From contig JAODMF010000002.1 in NCBI GenBank assembly GCA_025464095.1, forward strand, positions 1 through 64,000: a stretch of 64,000 bases of DNA, in the 5' to 3' direction. The notes beneath the pieces were generated by a model. It did not search any database, was not told the DNA's origin, and saw nothing but the letters and a program-made list of their open reading frames with translations. Within the stretch, counting starts at the first letter, position 1, and every line of letters starts with the position of its first letter. Position numbers and translations under genes: made by a program. Source of the stretch: Glaciihabitans sp. GTDB taxonomy: Bacteria > Actinomycetota > Actinomycetes > Actinomycetales > Microbacteriaceae. Of the stretch, positions 24,492-33,640 are shown piece after piece.

Positions 24492-25664
24492 ATGAAGCTT
24501 TGGAAAGCCCGCAGCCCACAGCCCATAGCCGTGAACCGTCGGCAGATTACCGGGCCAGAGCGTAAGAAGCTTCTCGAAGAGAACATCCCTATCGGGGTGG
24601 AGGTCGCCGGCCAGTGGGCGTGGCGAATTCTCGCGATCGTCGCCGTCCTGGTCGTTTTCGGGCTGCTGATCTCTGCGCTGCGGGAGATCGTCGTTCCGTT
24701 CATGGTCGCGATACTGCTGGCTGCGCTGCTCGTTCCGATCAAGAATTCGCTCGTGCGTCACGGCTGGCCGAAGTGGCTCGCCGTCGCCCTCGTGATGGTC
24801 GGAACCATCGCCATCATTGGCGGGCTCGTGTTCCTCATCGTCATCCAGGTTCGCAGCGGCCTGCCCGAACTGCAGAAACAGTCGGTGGGCGCGTTCGACA
24901 ACCTCAAGGCGTACCTTCTTGCGTCGCCGCTCCATCTCACCGACGCGCAGATCACCGCGTATCTCAATCAGACGTTCGCGTCGCTGCAGAAGGATTCGTC
25001 GAGCCTGCTCACCGGCGCCCTCTCGGTCGGATCGACGGCGGGCAGGGTGCTCACCGGTACGCTGCTGACGCTCTTCGCCACACTCTTCATCGTTATCGAT
25101 GGCCGCGGCATCTGGTCGTGGATCGTGCGACTGTTTCCCCGGCGCGCCCGCGTGGCCGTCAACGGCGCGGGTGACGCGGGATGGCTCACGCTGACCACCT
25201 TCGTGAAGGTGCAGATCTTCGTCGCCTTCGTTGACGCGGTAGGTATCGGGATCGGCGCGGTCATCCTGCAGCTGCCGCTCGCGATTCCGATCGCGATCGC
25301 AGTGTTCCTCGCATCGTTCATCCCCGTGGTCGGTGCCGTTGTGACCGGCATCCTGGCGGTTTTCGTCGCCCTCGTCTACCACGGTCCGGTGATCGCACTG
25401 ATCATGCTCGGCGTGGTTCTGCTGGTCCAGCAGGTGGAGGGACACGTCCTGCAGCCCCTCGTCATGGGCTCGGCGGTACGCGTTCACCCCCTGGCCGTCG
25501 TATTCTCAGTTGCAGCGGGATCATTCGTCGCCGGAATCCCCGGCGCCCTGTTCGCAGTCCCGCTCGTCGCAACGCTCAACGTCATCGTCCGCTACATCGC
25601 TGGCGGGGAATGGCGCGTCAACCCCAGGCCACAGGTGAAGGATGTCGTCAGTACCAATGAATGA
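24492..25664 (+). CDS. AI-2E (PerM) family transporter
   Basis: A 390-residue membrane protein with about eight helices. The N-terminal cluster (AWRILAIVAVLVVFGLLISA, then IVVPFMVAILLAALLVPIKN) is followed by a long extracytoplasmic region (residues 110-175) and C-terminal helices with FLASFIPVVGAVVTG, GPVIALIMLGVVLLVQQVEGHVLQPLVMG and HPLAVVFSVAAGSF, all AI-2E family signatures. Members export autoinducer-2 or small osmolytes, or act as Na+/H+ antiporters; substrate unknown here. It overlaps ilvA by 23 bp. Confidence 0.92.
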   Translation: MKLWKARSPQPIAVNRRQITGPERKKLLEENIPIGVEVAGQWAWRILAIVAVLVVFGLLISALREIVVPFMVAILLAALLVPIKNSLVRHGWPKWLAVALVMVGTIAIIGGLVFLIVIQVRSGLPELQKQSVGAFDNLKAYLLASPLHLTDAQITAYLNQTFASLQKDSSSLLTGALSVGSTAGRVLTGTLLTLFATLFIVIDGRGIWSWIVRLFPRRARVAVNGAGDAGWLTLTTFVKVQIFVAFVDAVGIGIGAVILQLPLAIPIAIAVFLASFIPVVGAVVTGILAVFVALVYHGPVIALIMLGVVLLVQQVEGHVLQPLVMGSAVRVHPLAVVFSVAAGSFVAGIPGALFAVPLVATLNVIVRYIAGGEWRVNPRPQVKDVVSTNE

Positions 25665-26907
25665 GGAGTCAACCAGCGAGACTCTGGCTGGTCCATCTCT
25701 CGCCGACTTCGAGGCGGCCCGACTGGTTGTCGACCAGGTAGTCGATGTAACCCCGATGGAAAGCTCGCACTACCTCTCCGAGCTGCTCGGCGGTGAGGTG
25801 TTTCTCAAGTGCGAGAACCTGCAGCGCACGGGGTCGTTCAAGATCCGCGGCGCATACAACCGGCTGATGCGCCTCACCGAGGACGAGAAAGCGCGCGGAG
25901 TCGTCGCTGCGTCCGCGGGAAACCACGCTCAGGGCGTGGCTTTCGCCGCCCGCGAGCTCGGCATCGACTCGACGATCTTCATGCCGGTCGGCGTCGCCCT
26001 GCCGAAACTGCAGGCCACCCGTGACTACGGCGCAGACGTCGAACTCCGCGGCCACGACGTCGCCGAGCCGTTGCGCGCGGCAGCCCAGTTCGCACAGGAC
26101 ACGGGGGCCGTCTTCATCCACCCCTTCGACCACCCGGATGTCGTTGCCGGCCAGGGCACACTGGGTCTCGAAATCCTCGACCAGCTTCCCGAGGTCGACA
26201 CGATCATCGTGCCGATCGGCGGGGGCGGGCTGATCTCCGGCGTTGCGAGCGCCGTGAAACAGAAGGCCGCCGAGAACGGACGAACGGTACGCATCATCGG
26301 GGTGCAGGCAGCGAACGCGTCCGCCTACCCGGTGTCGCTGCTCAACGGTTCCCCCACCCAGATCGAGCTCGCGCCGACGATCGCCGACGGCATCGCGGTG
26401 AGCAAGCCCGGCACCCTGAACTTCGAGATCGTCAGCGAGACGGTGGATGAGATTATCACCGTCGAAGACGACGACATCGCCAGGGCCCTGCTCGTCCTGT
26501 TGGAGCGGGCGAAGCTCGTCGTCGAGCCCGCTGGAGCGGTCGCTGTCGCAGCGATCCTGGCGGGCAAGGTGCAGGCGACCGGCACGACAGTCGCCATCCT
26601 CTCTGGCGGGAATATCGACCCGCTCGTGATGGAAAGGATCATCAGCTACGGCCTCGCGGCGTCGGAGCGGTACCTCAAGCTGCGTATCCCGCTGCCGGAT
26701 CGCCCTGGCCAGCTCGCGGAAACGGCAAAGATCATCGCCGAGTCGAACGCGAATGTCGTCGAGGTGCTTCACACACGGCACGGCAACGGGCTGCGGATCA
26801 GCGAGGTGGAACTCGAGCTCCACATCGAGACGCGCGGGCCGGAGCACGCCGAGCAGGTCATCCACAACCTGCGCGAAGCCGGGTACCTGCCGCGCCTGGA
26901 TTTCTGA
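25642..26907 (+). CDS. ilvA: Threonine ammonia-lyase with ACT-like domain
   Basis: PLP enzyme deaminating threonine to 2-oxobutanoate, first step of isoleucine synthesis (or threonine breakdown). The 421-residue protein has the PLP lysine in RTGSFKIRGAYN, SAGNHAQGVA, the phosphate-binding GGGGLISGVA and a C-terminal regulatory ACT domain (about residues 340-420, PLPDRPGQLAETAKIIAE...). Length is between the short catabolic and long biosynthetic types. Start 25642 or 25657; both lie at the overlapping end of the transporter gene, and the overlap suggests co-transcription. Confidence 0.94.
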   Translation: MSSVPMNEESTSETLAGPSLADFEAARLVVDQVVDVTPMESSHYLSELLGGEVFLKCENLQRTGSFKIRGAYNRLMRLTEDEKARGVVAASAGNHAQGVAFAARELGIDSTIFMPVGVALPKLQATRDYGADVELRGHDVAEPLRAAAQFAQDTGAVFIHPFDHPDVVAGQGTLGLEILDQLPEVDTIIVPIGGGGLISGVASAVKQKAAENGRTVRIIGVQAANASAYPVSLLNGSPTQIELAPTIADGIAVSKPGTLNFEIVSETVDEIITVEDDDIARALLVLLERAKLVVEPAGAVAVAAILAGKVQATGTTVAILSGGNIDPLVMERIISYGLAASERYLKLRIPLPDRPGQLAETAKIIAESNANVVEVLHTRHGNGLRISEVELELHIETRGPEHAEQVIHNLREAGYLPRLDF

Positions 26908-26959
26908 CGAGGTCGTCTTCTGACGAGCCGCACGCAAGCGGTGGCCGCCCGACGCGAGG

Positions 26960-27445
26960 TTACGGCTGGTACGTCTCGACGTTGAGGATTTCGACCGTGA
27001 TCGTCTTGCCGTTCGGCGCCGTGTAGTTCTTGGTGTCGCCGATCTTCAGGCCGATGATCGCCCCACCGAGCGGGCTGCCCTCGCTGTACACGTCGAGGTC
27101 ACTGTCGCCCGCCATCTCACGGTTTCCGATGAGGAACGTCGTCTTGTCGCCCTGGATGTTGGCGGTGACCACGGTTCCCGACTCCACGACGCCGTGGCTC
27201 TCGGGGGCGTCGCCGATCGTCGCGGTGCGCAGCAACTGCGTCAGAACCCGGATGCGCGCCTCGATTTTGCCCTGCTCCTCCTTGGCGGCGTGGTATCCGC
27301 CGTTCTCCTTGAGGTCGCCTTCTTCGCGCGCGGCTTCGATCTTCTTCGCGATCTCGGTGCGGCCCTGGACGCTGAGCTGCTCGAGTTCGGCGGTCAGTCG
27401 GTTGAAGGCATCCTCGGTCAGCCAGGTGACGCTGGTGTCAGACAT
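26960..27445 (-). CDS. greA: Transcription elongation factor GreA
   Basis: A 161-residue factor that rescues backtracked RNA polymerase by stimulating transcript cleavage. The N-terminal coiled coil (LTEDAFNRLTAELEQL..., EIAKKIEAAREEGDLKENGG) carries the two acidic tip residues in the EEGDLKEN loop. The C-terminal FKBP-like domain has SPLGGAIIGLKIGDT. In this and other Actinobacteria greA lies next to the DUF4307 and mca genes. Confidence 0.96.
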   Translation of the reverse strand: MSDTSVTWLTEDAFNRLTAELEQLSVQGRTEIAKKIEAAREEGDLKENGGYHAAKEEQGKIEARIRVLTQLLRTATIGDAPESHGVVESGTVVTANIQGDKTTFLIGNREMAGDSDLDVYSEGSPLGGAIIGLKIGDTKNYTAPNGKTITVEILNVETYQP

Positions 27446-27473
27446 GACTCTCCTCGAAATCGATTCTGGTCAG

Positions 27474-27498
27474 AAAAAAACCGGCCGTATCGGCCGGT
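27474..27498 (-). terminator. Intrinsic terminator of the DUF4307 gene
   Basis: Read on the minus strand: an 8-bp perfect stem ACCGGCCG/CGGCCGGT with a 3-nt loop, followed by seven T (the A-run at 27474-27480 on +). It lies 21 bp after the DUF4307 stop and before greA, so greA must have its own promoter. This is the clearest classical terminator in the window. Confidence 0.85.
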
Positions 27499-27518
27499 CG
27501 GCTTGCGAATGACCCAGC

Positions 27519-27959
27519 CTAAGTCAGCCAGCAGCGATAGATCAACCCGGAGACGGCCTGTTCTGACGTGCGGATACTGTCGGAAAACTGCCGGGTGCGC
27601 TGCGGTGAGGCCGGAATGTGAACGATTTTCCAGCCGACAATGCCGAAGTCGAGGTTCAGCGCCTGCAGCGCGCAACTCGATGCCGACCCCGGGGGAACCG
27701 ACAATTGCCAGCGGATGTCCACCGACGTGTTCCCGCGAACGACGTGCCCGGTGTCCTGCGCTTCCACCTCGGAGGAGGGCCCGAGCAGGCCGCCCCAGGC
27801 GAGCCAGACCGCGAATGCGACCAGCAGGGCGCCAGCGAGGGACGCGACCCAGATGCGGGCTCGCCTGCGGCTGCCGGGGGAGCGGCCGTACCGCGCATCC
27901 AGATCGTTGGATGGCGTCGTGCCACGTCCCTGTGGGGCGCTGTCGGGGCGAACGCTCAC
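27519..27959 (-). CDS. DUF4307 membrane protein
   Basis: A 146-residue protein: a polar N-terminus with LDARYGRSPGSRRR, one transmembrane helix (about residues 37-58), and an extracytoplasmic domain containing two Cys residues (SSCALQALN... and YRCWLT at the end). This matches the DUF4307 family (Rv1081c type), always found between greA and mca. Its role is unknown. GTG 27959 start. It diverges from mca and ends at the terminator at 27474-27498. Confidence 0.88.
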   Translation of the reverse strand: MSVRPDSAPQGRGTTPSNDLDARYGRSPGSRRRARIWVASLAGALLVAFAVWLAWGGLLGPSSEVEAQDTGHVVRGNTSVDIRWQLSVPPGSASSCALQALNLDFGIVGWKIVHIPASPQRTRQFSDSIRTSEQAVSGLIYRCWLT

Positions 27960-28038
27960 GTGGCCGGTGGCTCCTGCGTTGGGTGGTGCTGCGGATAGTC
28001 TTGAGTCCCAAGGCTATTTGCTTTTCCCTAGGAGTTTG

Positions 28039-28944
28039 GTGACACTGCGCCTGCTTGCGGTCCATGCCCACCCCGACGACGAGTCGAGCAAGGGGTCGGG
28101 CACTTACGCGTATTACCGCAGTCGTGGTGCGCGGGTGATGGTCGTGAGTTGCACCGGGGGCGAGCGGGGCAGCATCCTGAACGCCGGCCTCGCCGAGCGG
28201 CTGCCCGCCGAACGGGACCTTCCGGGACTCCGCCGCATCGAAATGGCGCGCGCGCGCGAGATCCTTGACGTGGAGCACCGCTGGCTCGGGTACGCGGACT
28301 CCGGCATGCCGGACGATGGCGAGCCGCTGCCGCACGACGCCTTCGCGGCGATCCCGCTGGAATCCTCGGCGGAGCCGCTCGTGAAGATCATTCGCGAATA
28401 CCGGCCGCACGTGCTGGTGACCTACGACGAGAACGGCGGGTACCCGCATCCGGACCACATCCGCACGCACGAGATCTCGATCTTCGCGCGTGAGGCTGCC
28501 GCCGACCCGGCACGGTATCCGGATGCAGGCGAGGGCTGGCACGTCCCGAAGCTCTACTACGACCGCATCTTCAACCCCACGCGCATCGGTGCCGTGTACG
28601 ACCACGCGGTCGAGCACGATCCCGAGAACCCGTTCGTCGCGCAACTCGCCGAGATGCGGCAGTGGATGTCTGCGGGCCGCCCGCGTCCGGACGTCGCGAC
28701 CACCCACATCCAGGTCGGCGACTTTCTCGAGACCCGGGATGCGGCCCTCCGCGCCCACGCCAGCCAGGTCGAGCCAGACACGACTTTCTTCTTCTGGCCC
28801 AACGACCTGCAGCGAGCGGCCTGGCCGTTCGAGGACTTCCAGCTGATCGATTCGCTGGTGGAGACCGAACTGCCGGAGTCGGACCTGTTTGCCGGCATCG
28901 TCGACGACGAAGCTGCCGCCGCCCCGAGCAAGGACAACTCATGA
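28039..28944 (+). CDS. mca: Mycothiol S-conjugate amidase
   Basis: Zn-dependent amidase of the LmbE family that cleaves mycothiol conjugates of toxins and drugs, releasing a mercapturic acid for export. The 301-residue protein has the zinc motif AVHAHPDDESSKGSGT (His, Asp-Asp) near the N-terminus and the third His ligand in YPHPDHIRTHE. The longer C-terminal part (TTFFFWP, FEDFQLI) distinguishes Mca from MshB. GTG 28039 follows AGGAG. Its presence shows that the organism makes mycothiol. The stop overlaps the next ATG (ATGA). Confidence 0.95.
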   Translation: MTLRLLAVHAHPDDESSKGSGTYAYYRSRGARVMVVSCTGGERGSILNAGLAERLPAERDLPGLRRIEMARAREILDVEHRWLGYADSGMPDDGEPLPHDAFAAIPLESSAEPLVKIIREYRPHVLVTYDENGGYPHPDHIRTHEISIFAREAAADPARYPDAGEGWHVPKLYYDRIFNPTRIGAVYDHAVEHDPENPFVAQLAEMRQWMSAGRPRPDVATTHIQVGDFLETRDAALRAHASQVEPDTTFFFWPNDLQRAAWPFEDFQLIDSLVETELPESDLFAGIVDDEAAAAPSKDNS

Positions 28945-29255
28945 CCCTCACCACTCTCGTCGGACGGGTCGTGTTCGCGGTGACGCCGAGTCCCGCACCG
29001 ACCCCGCCCGGCTATGACGGCAACGCTGATCTGGTCACTCCCGGCGTTGTCGGTTTCATCGCAATCTTTCTCATCGCGGTCATTACCGTGTTCCTCCTGA
29101 TCGACATGAACCGTCGCATCCGGCGCACCCGGTATCGGGAGGAGATCCGCGACCGTCTCGCCGAAGAGGCGGAGCAGGCGGGGCAAGCCGGGCAAGCATC
29201 GCGGGCGGACCAGGCAGCGACCGACGAACCCACGGCGACCGAGCCACCCAAGTAA
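28941..29255 (+). CDS. Small membrane protein downstream of mca
   Basis: A 104-residue protein with one transmembrane helix (about residues 35-55, GVVGFIAIFLIAVITVFLLIDM) and a basic then Ala/Gln/Asp/Thr-rich cytoplasmic tail that includes RRIRRTRYREEIRDRLAEE, a likely coiled coil. The start overlaps the mca stop in ATGA. It occupies the position of M. tuberculosis Rv1083. Function unknown; coupling suggests a role tied to Mca. Confidence 0.85.
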   Translation: MTLTTLVGRVVFAVTPSPAPTPPGYDGNADLVTPGVVGFIAIFLIAVITVFLLIDMNRRIRRTRYREEIRDRLAEEAEQAGQAGQASRADQAATDEPTATEPPK

Positions 29256-29271
29256 CGTCCCCGCGCGCTCC

Positions 29272-30015
29272 TTACCCGTAGACCGGGTTCGTCGCGATCA
29301 GCAGGATGCCGACCCAGTGGCAGAGGAACGCCAACAGGGTCAGGCTGTGGAAGATCTCGTGGAACCCGAACACTCCGGGCACCGGATTCGGCCGCTTCAG
29401 CCCGTACACGACGGCGCCGATCGAGTAGAGCAGCCCACCGACGAGAATCAGTGCCATCATCGCGGCGTTCGCGGTGAAGAAGTCGACGATGTACGCCAGC
29501 GCCCCCCAGCCCAGCGCAAGGTACAGCGGCACGTAGAGCCACCGGGGTGCGCCGACCCAGAAGATGCGAAAGATGATGCCGAGCGCCGCGCCGCCCCAGA
29601 TCAGCCAGAGCAGGACCGTGGCCTTCCCCGGGGGCAGCCCGAGCACGGTGATCGGCGTATAGGAGCCGGCGATCAGCAGGAAGATGTTGGCATGGTCGAG
29701 CCGCTTGAACAGCCGCTTGGTCGATGGCTTCCAATCGATGCGGTGGTACAGCGCCGAAATGCCGAACAGCAGCAGCGAGCAGACGAAGAAGATGGCGCAG
29801 CTGATCTTCGCTGCCGCACCGTCGGCGAGAACGAGAAGGATGATGCCCAGCACGATCGCGACGGGGAACGTGGCGGCGTGAATCCAGCCCCGCCAGGTCG
29901 GCTTCGCGTCGGCCGCGGGATTGGCCGCCTCATCCTCGAGAAGCGGCAGGTGCGGGATGTCCTGCCCCGGGTCATCCGCCCCCGAATCGTTCGCTGCAGA
30001 TCCGCGGGAAGCCAT
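29272..30015 (-). CDS. Hemolysin III / TrhA family membrane protein
   Basis: A 247-residue protein with seven predicted transmembrane helices and the family's metal-site pattern: a Ser and His in helix 2 (FGISALYHRIDW), Asp and His in FKRLDHANIFLLIAGSYTP, and His residues in the C-terminal FGFHEIFHSLTLLAFLCHW. Related to PAQR receptors; bacterial TrhA members influence membrane energy homeostasis. It lies between mca and uppS, as Rv1085c does in M. tuberculosis; the thioredoxin-domain gene seen there (Rv1084) is missing. Confidence 0.93.
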   Translation of the reverse strand: MASRGSAANDSGADDPGQDIPHLPLLEDEAANPAADAKPTWRGWIHAATFPVAIVLGIILLVLADGAAAKISCAIFFVCSLLLFGISALYHRIDWKPSTKRLFKRLDHANIFLLIAGSYTPITVLGLPPGKATVLLWLIWGGAALGIIFRIFWVGAPRWLYVPLYLALGWGALAYIVDFFTANAAMMALILVGGLLYSIGAVVYGLKRPNPVPGVFGFHEIFHSLTLLAFLCHWVGILLIATNPVYG

Positions 30016-30067
30016 ATGGCCAGCTTAGGGGGGAGGGTGAGCGGGGTTGCCTGCCCGCTGGTTGGAC

Positions 30068-30079
30068 TAGCGTAGCCAT
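30068..30079 (+). promoter_or_regulatory. Probable leaderless -10 of the uppS-like gene
   Basis: TAGCGT (30068-30073) is followed by 6 bp and then the GTG at 30080. An ATG at 30078 is immediately followed by TGA and cannot be the start. Confidence 0.45.
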
Positions 30080-30865
30080 GTGAATGAGGAGGATGTTCCG
30101 CTCGGACGTGGCCTTCTCTATGGCCTCTACCAGCGTCGGCTGCGCCGCTCCCTCGAGGGGCAGGACCTTCCGCACCACGTCGCCATGATCGTGGACGGTA
30201 ACCGTCGCTGGGCGCGATCGCGAGCGCTCGAGTCGGCCGCACACGGGCACCGCGCCGGCGCCGCGAAGATCCGCGAGTTTCTCACCTGGTGCGACGAACT
30301 GGGCATCTCGGTCGTCACCCTCTACCTGCTGTCGTCGGACAACCTGACGAATCGCGATTCCGAGGAACTGGCCGAGCTCGCCGACATCATCACCCAACTC
30401 GCCGGCGACCTGGCCGGCTACCGCGACTGGCGCGTGCAACACGTCGGCGTGACCGAGGGCCTGCCAAAAAACCTCGTGGATGCGCTCGCCGCCGCCGAGA
30501 AGGCGACCGCCGAGAACACCGGCCTCCACATCAATCTCGCTGTCGGCTACGGCGGCCGCCGCGAGATCGCGGATGCCATGCGCAGCATCCTGCGCAGCCA
30601 CGGAACCGAGGGCGGCACGATCGAGGAGCTGGCCGAGCTGCTCACCCCCGACCTCATCGCCGACCACCTGTACACGGGCGGCCAGCCCGACCCCGACCTC
30701 GTCATCCGTACCTCGGGCGAGCAGCGGCTCAGCGACTTCATGCTCTGGCAGAGCGCGCACAGTGAGTTCTACTTCGTGGAGGCGTTCTATCCTGATCTGC
30801 GCGAGGTCGACTTTCTCCGCGCGGTACGCGACTACGCCCGCAGGCACCGGAGGTTCGGATCGTGA
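30080..30865 (+). CDS. uppS: Cis-prenyltransferase (isoprenyl diphosphate synthase, UppS family)
   Basis: A 261-residue enzyme condensing isopentenyl diphosphate to make cis-polyprenyl diphosphates for cell-wall lipid carriers. It has the catalytic-site MIVDGNRRWA (Asp about residue 37), SDNLTNRDSEEL, and the C-terminal DLVIRTSGEQRLSDFMLWQ and SEFYFVE motifs. By position (after hemolysin III) it matches M. tuberculosis Rv1086, the short-chain Z,E-farnesyl diphosphate synthase, rather than the decaprenyl enzyme Rv2361c, so the product may be a C15 chain. It overlaps the next gene as GTGA. Confidence 0.92.
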   Translation: MNEEDVPLGRGLLYGLYQRRLRRSLEGQDLPHHVAMIVDGNRRWARSRALESAAHGHRAGAAKIREFLTWCDELGISVVTLYLLSSDNLTNRDSEELAELADIITQLAGDLAGYRDWRVQHVGVTEGLPKNLVDALAAAEKATAENTGLHINLAVGYGGRREIADAMRSILRSHGTEGGTIEELAELLTPDLIADHLYTGGQPDPDLVIRTSGEQRLSDFMLWQSAHSEFYFVEAFYPDLREVDFLRAVRDYARRHRRFGS

Positions 30866-31995
30866 CCCAGATCGACATTGACGACTTTGCCAGCGGTTTC
30901 GGCGAGGAGCCGGGATACCTCGACTTCGCTCGCGTCGGTCCCGTCGGCCGTGCGGTCAAGGACGAGGATTACGCCCAGATGGGCCTCCTCGGCCGTGCTC
31001 GCTTCGGCACCCTGGCGACGCTCGACGAACAGGATGCCCGTGTCACGGACGCGATCGCCGCGCTCACCGGGTTTCGCCCCGACCAGGTCGTATTCCAGCC
31101 GAACACATCATCGGGTCTCATGCATGCGCTCTTCGGCTTTCGCGGCGGAGTTGCGCTGTCGGCCGCCGAATTCCCCAGCATCACGTTCGCCGTGGATCGT
31201 GCGGCTACGGCGCTCGAGCGGGTGAACCCGGTGTGGATCGAAACCGACCACGGGCACGTCACGCCGGGCAACCTGCGGGAGCAGCTCACGGACTCCGCCG
31301 AGGCCGTCGCGGTGAGCCTTGTCGACTTCCGCACCGGTTACCTCGTCGACCTCGAAGGTATCCGCCAGGTCATCGGCGACCGGATGCTCATCGTCGATGC
31401 CATGCAGGGCTTCGGCGTCGTCGATGCGCCGTACGAGGTCGCTGACGTGGTCGTGTCCGGTGGCCAGAAGTGGGTGCGTGCGGGCTGGGGCACCGGATTC
31501 CTGGCGCTGAGCGACCGCGCGGCAGAGCTGCTGATCCCCGTCTTCTCCGGCTTCAACGCGACGGATGCCGAAGAAACCCCGCTCGACGAAGTCGGCGAGC
31601 CGACCCGCGGCGTGCGCGCCTTCCAGGTGAGCAATCCGGACTCGATCGCCCAGGCCCGCTTCGCCGCCGCGCTCGAGGAGATTGCGGATGTTGGAGTGCA
31701 GGCCATCAACGACCGGCTCGCCGTGAAGGTCAGCCGCATCATCGACCTCGCCGACGAGTACGCGCTGCCGGTGGTTTCGCCGCGAGCGGAGGCGGAGCGA
31801 GCGGGAATCGTTGTCGTCGAGCCGCCGGCCGACCAGCTGACGGTGCTGACGGCATCCCTCTTCAACCACGGGGTGACCACGACGACGCGGCAGGGACGCG
31901 TGCGGCTCGCCCCGCACGTCTCGACCGACGAGGAGACTTTCGACGCGCTCCGCGGTGCGTTCACCAGTTTCTCGTCGGCGGCGCTTCCCCGCTAA
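30862..31995 (+). CDS. Class V aminotransferase family protein
   Basis: A 377-residue fold-type I PLP enzyme. The PLP lysine is in VVVSGGQKWVRAGWGTGFLAL (about residue 205), the Asp contacting the pyridine N is in MLIVDAMQGFG, and the substrate/phosphate region is FQPNTSSGLMH. Related to the cysteine desulfurase/isopenicillin-N-epimerase group, but it lacks an obvious active-site Cys loop, so a transaminase or racemase is more likely than a desulfurase. GTG 30862 overlaps the uppS stop. Confidence 0.85.
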   Translation: MTQIDIDDFASGFGEEPGYLDFARVGPVGRAVKDEDYAQMGLLGRARFGTLATLDEQDARVTDAIAALTGFRPDQVVFQPNTSSGLMHALFGFRGGVALSAAEFPSITFAVDRAATALERVNPVWIETDHGHVTPGNLREQLTDSAEAVAVSLVDFRTGYLVDLEGIRQVIGDRMLIVDAMQGFGVVDAPYEVADVVVSGGQKWVRAGWGTGFLALSDRAAELLIPVFSGFNATDAEETPLDEVGEPTRGVRAFQVSNPDSIAQARFAAALEEIADVGVQAINDRLAVKVSRIIDLADEYALPVVSPRAEAERAGIVVVEPPADQLTVLTASLFNHGVTTTTRQGRVRLAPHVSTDEETFDALRGAFTSFSSAALPR

Positions 31996-32195
31996 ACCGC
32001 GCGCGCAACACAACGTTTACCTCGGCGTGACATTCGCCGGGCGTGTCGTGCGCTGCAGGACACATTCGACGCTTAGCGTCAGATCATCAGGTAAGGCACC
32101 TGGTCGGGGCGGCCACGTAAGTTCGCTTCTGGATGCTTGTGGCCGTCTTCGCAGACTGGATCCGAGTGCGAATCGCACCCGGGGATGGAGTGCAC

Positions 32196-33557
32196 GTGCC
32201 CAAGCTCGCAAACCCTCAGCAGCAGGACCGCCAAAAGATTTCGGCAGACGCGAAGGGGGAGCAAGCCGAACGCACCTACGTTCTCGACACCTCCGTTCTG
32301 CTGTCGGATCCGAAGGCGATCTTCCGTTTTGCCGAGCATGCCGTCGTCCTTCCGGTCATCATCATCACCGAGCTCGAGTCGAAGCGACACGATCCCGAGA
32401 TCGGGTATTTCGCCCGCCAGGCACTCCGTAACCTCGATGAGCTGCGCATCCAGCACGAGCGCCTCGACTTTCCCATCGCGATCGGCGACGAGGGCGGATC
32501 GCTGCGGGTCGAACTGAACCACTCGAACATGTCGGTGCTGCCCTCCGGCCTGCAGCTCAACGACAACGACTCGCGCATCCTCGCCGTGGCGCTGAACCTC
32601 GCCAACGACGGGATGGCTGTCACCGTCGTGTCGAAAGACCTCCCGCTCCGCGTGAAGGCGGCATCCATCGGCCTGGCGGCGGAGGAATATCGCGCTGAAC
32701 TCGCCGTGGATTCCGGATTCACGGGACAGGCCGACATCCGGCTCTCCCCGGAGCAGATGAACGACCTGTACGACCGGGAGCAGCTGTCGACGCGACTCAT
32801 CCAGGATCTTCCGGTCAACACGGGACTCGTGCTGCACTCCGACCGCGGGTCCGCGCTCGGCCGGGTGACCGCGCGCGGACAGATGCGGCTCGTGCGGGGC
32901 GACCGCGACATCTTCGGCCTGCACGGCCGCAGTGCGGAGCAGCGACTGGCGATCGACCTGCTGCTCGACCCGGAGATTGGCATCGTTTCCCTCGGGGGTC
33001 GGGCGGGCACGGGCAAGTCGGCGCTGGCGCTCTGCGCGGGCCTCGAGGCCGTGCTCGAAAAGCAGCAGCACAAGAAGATCATGGTGTTCCGCCCGCTGTA
33101 TGCGGTCGGTGGCCAGGAGCTCGGATTCCTGCCCGGTGACGCCGCGGAGAAGATGAATCCGTGGGCGCAGGCCGTCTTCGACACCCTCGGCTCGGTGGTC
33201 TCGCAGAACGTGCTCGATGAGGTGATCGAACGCGGGTTGCTGGAGGTGTTGCCGCTGACACACATCCGTGGCCGGTCGCTGCACGACGCGTTCGTGATTG
33301 TGGATGAGGCACAGTCGCTCGAGCGGAACGTCCTGCTCACGGTCCTGAGCCGCATCGGCCAGAACTCGCGCGTCGTACTGACGCACGATGTGGCCCAGCG
33401 CGACAACCTGCGGGTTGGGCGGCACGACGGCGTCGCATCCGTTATCGAGACGCTGAAGGGCCACCCGCTGTTCGCGCACATCACCCTCACCAGGTCGGAG
33501 CGCAGCGCGATCGCGGCGCTCGTCACCGAGATGCTGGAGTCCAACGAGCTGGCCTAA
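32196..33557 (+). CDS. PIN-PhoH fusion ATPase/ribonuclease (PhoH2 type)
   Basis: A 453-residue protein of the PhoH2 family, known to couple RNA cleavage by an N-terminal PIN domain to helicase activity of a C-terminal PhoH domain. PIN acidic residues lie in [24 protein letters not shown] and [11 protein letters not shown]. PhoH has Walker [12 protein letters not shown] and Walker [13 protein letters not shown] 32196 follows GGAG with a 5-bp gap and is preferred to an upstream in-frame ATG at 32133. Not next to a vapB-like antitoxin gene, so probably the stand-alone actinobacterial form. Confidence 0.92.
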   Translation: MPKLANPQQQDRQKISADAKGEQAERTYVLDTSVLLSDPKAIFRFAEHAVVLPVIIITELESKRHDPEIGYFARQALRNLDELRIQHERLDFPIAIGDEGGSLRVELNHSNMSVLPSGLQLNDNDSRILAVALNLANDGMAVTVVSKDLPLRVKAASIGLAAEEYRAELAVDSGFTGQADIRLSPEQMNDLYDREQLSTRLIQDLPVNTGLVLHSDRGSALGRVTARGQMRLVRGDRDIFGLHGRSAEQRLAIDLLLDPEIGIVSLGGRAGTGKSALALCAGLEAVLEKQQHKKIMVFRPLYAVGGQELGFLPGDAAEKMNPWAQAVFDTLGSVVSQNVLDEVIERGLLEVLPLTHIRGRSLHDAFVIVDEAQSLERNVLLTVLSRIGQNSRVVLTHDVAQRDNLRVGRHDGVASVIETLKGHPLFAHITLTRSERSAIAALVTEMLESNELA

Positions 33558-33570
33558 TCGCCCACCCCTC

Positions 33571-33640
33571 CTGACACGAGTTGCCTGCTTTGGTCGCTAT
33601 TCGTGCGTGAATAGCGACGAAAGTGGGCAATTCGTGTCAG
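33571..33640. terminator. 70-bp near-perfect hairpin between convergent genes
   Basis: A 33-nt arm from CTGACACGA (33571) to TCGCTATTC (33603) pairs with the arm from GAATAGCGA (33612) to TCGTGTCAG (33640), with few mismatches and a short loop. No T-run. It lies at the convergent junction of phoH and the MFS gene and includes the MFS stop codon, so it probably works as a bidirectional transcription barrier; it may also be a dispersed palindromic repeat. Confidence 0.7.

Noticed and set aside
24324-25487. 387-residue minus-strand frame rich in Asp, Glu, His and Arg
   Set aside because: Antisense of the AI-2E transporter gene; composition is the mirror of hydrophobic codons, not a real charged protein.
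32133-32195. Longer start for PIN-PhoH at ATG 32133
   Set aside because: No ribosome binding site at 32133; GTG 32196 has GGAG at the right distance and begins at the family's normal N-terminus.
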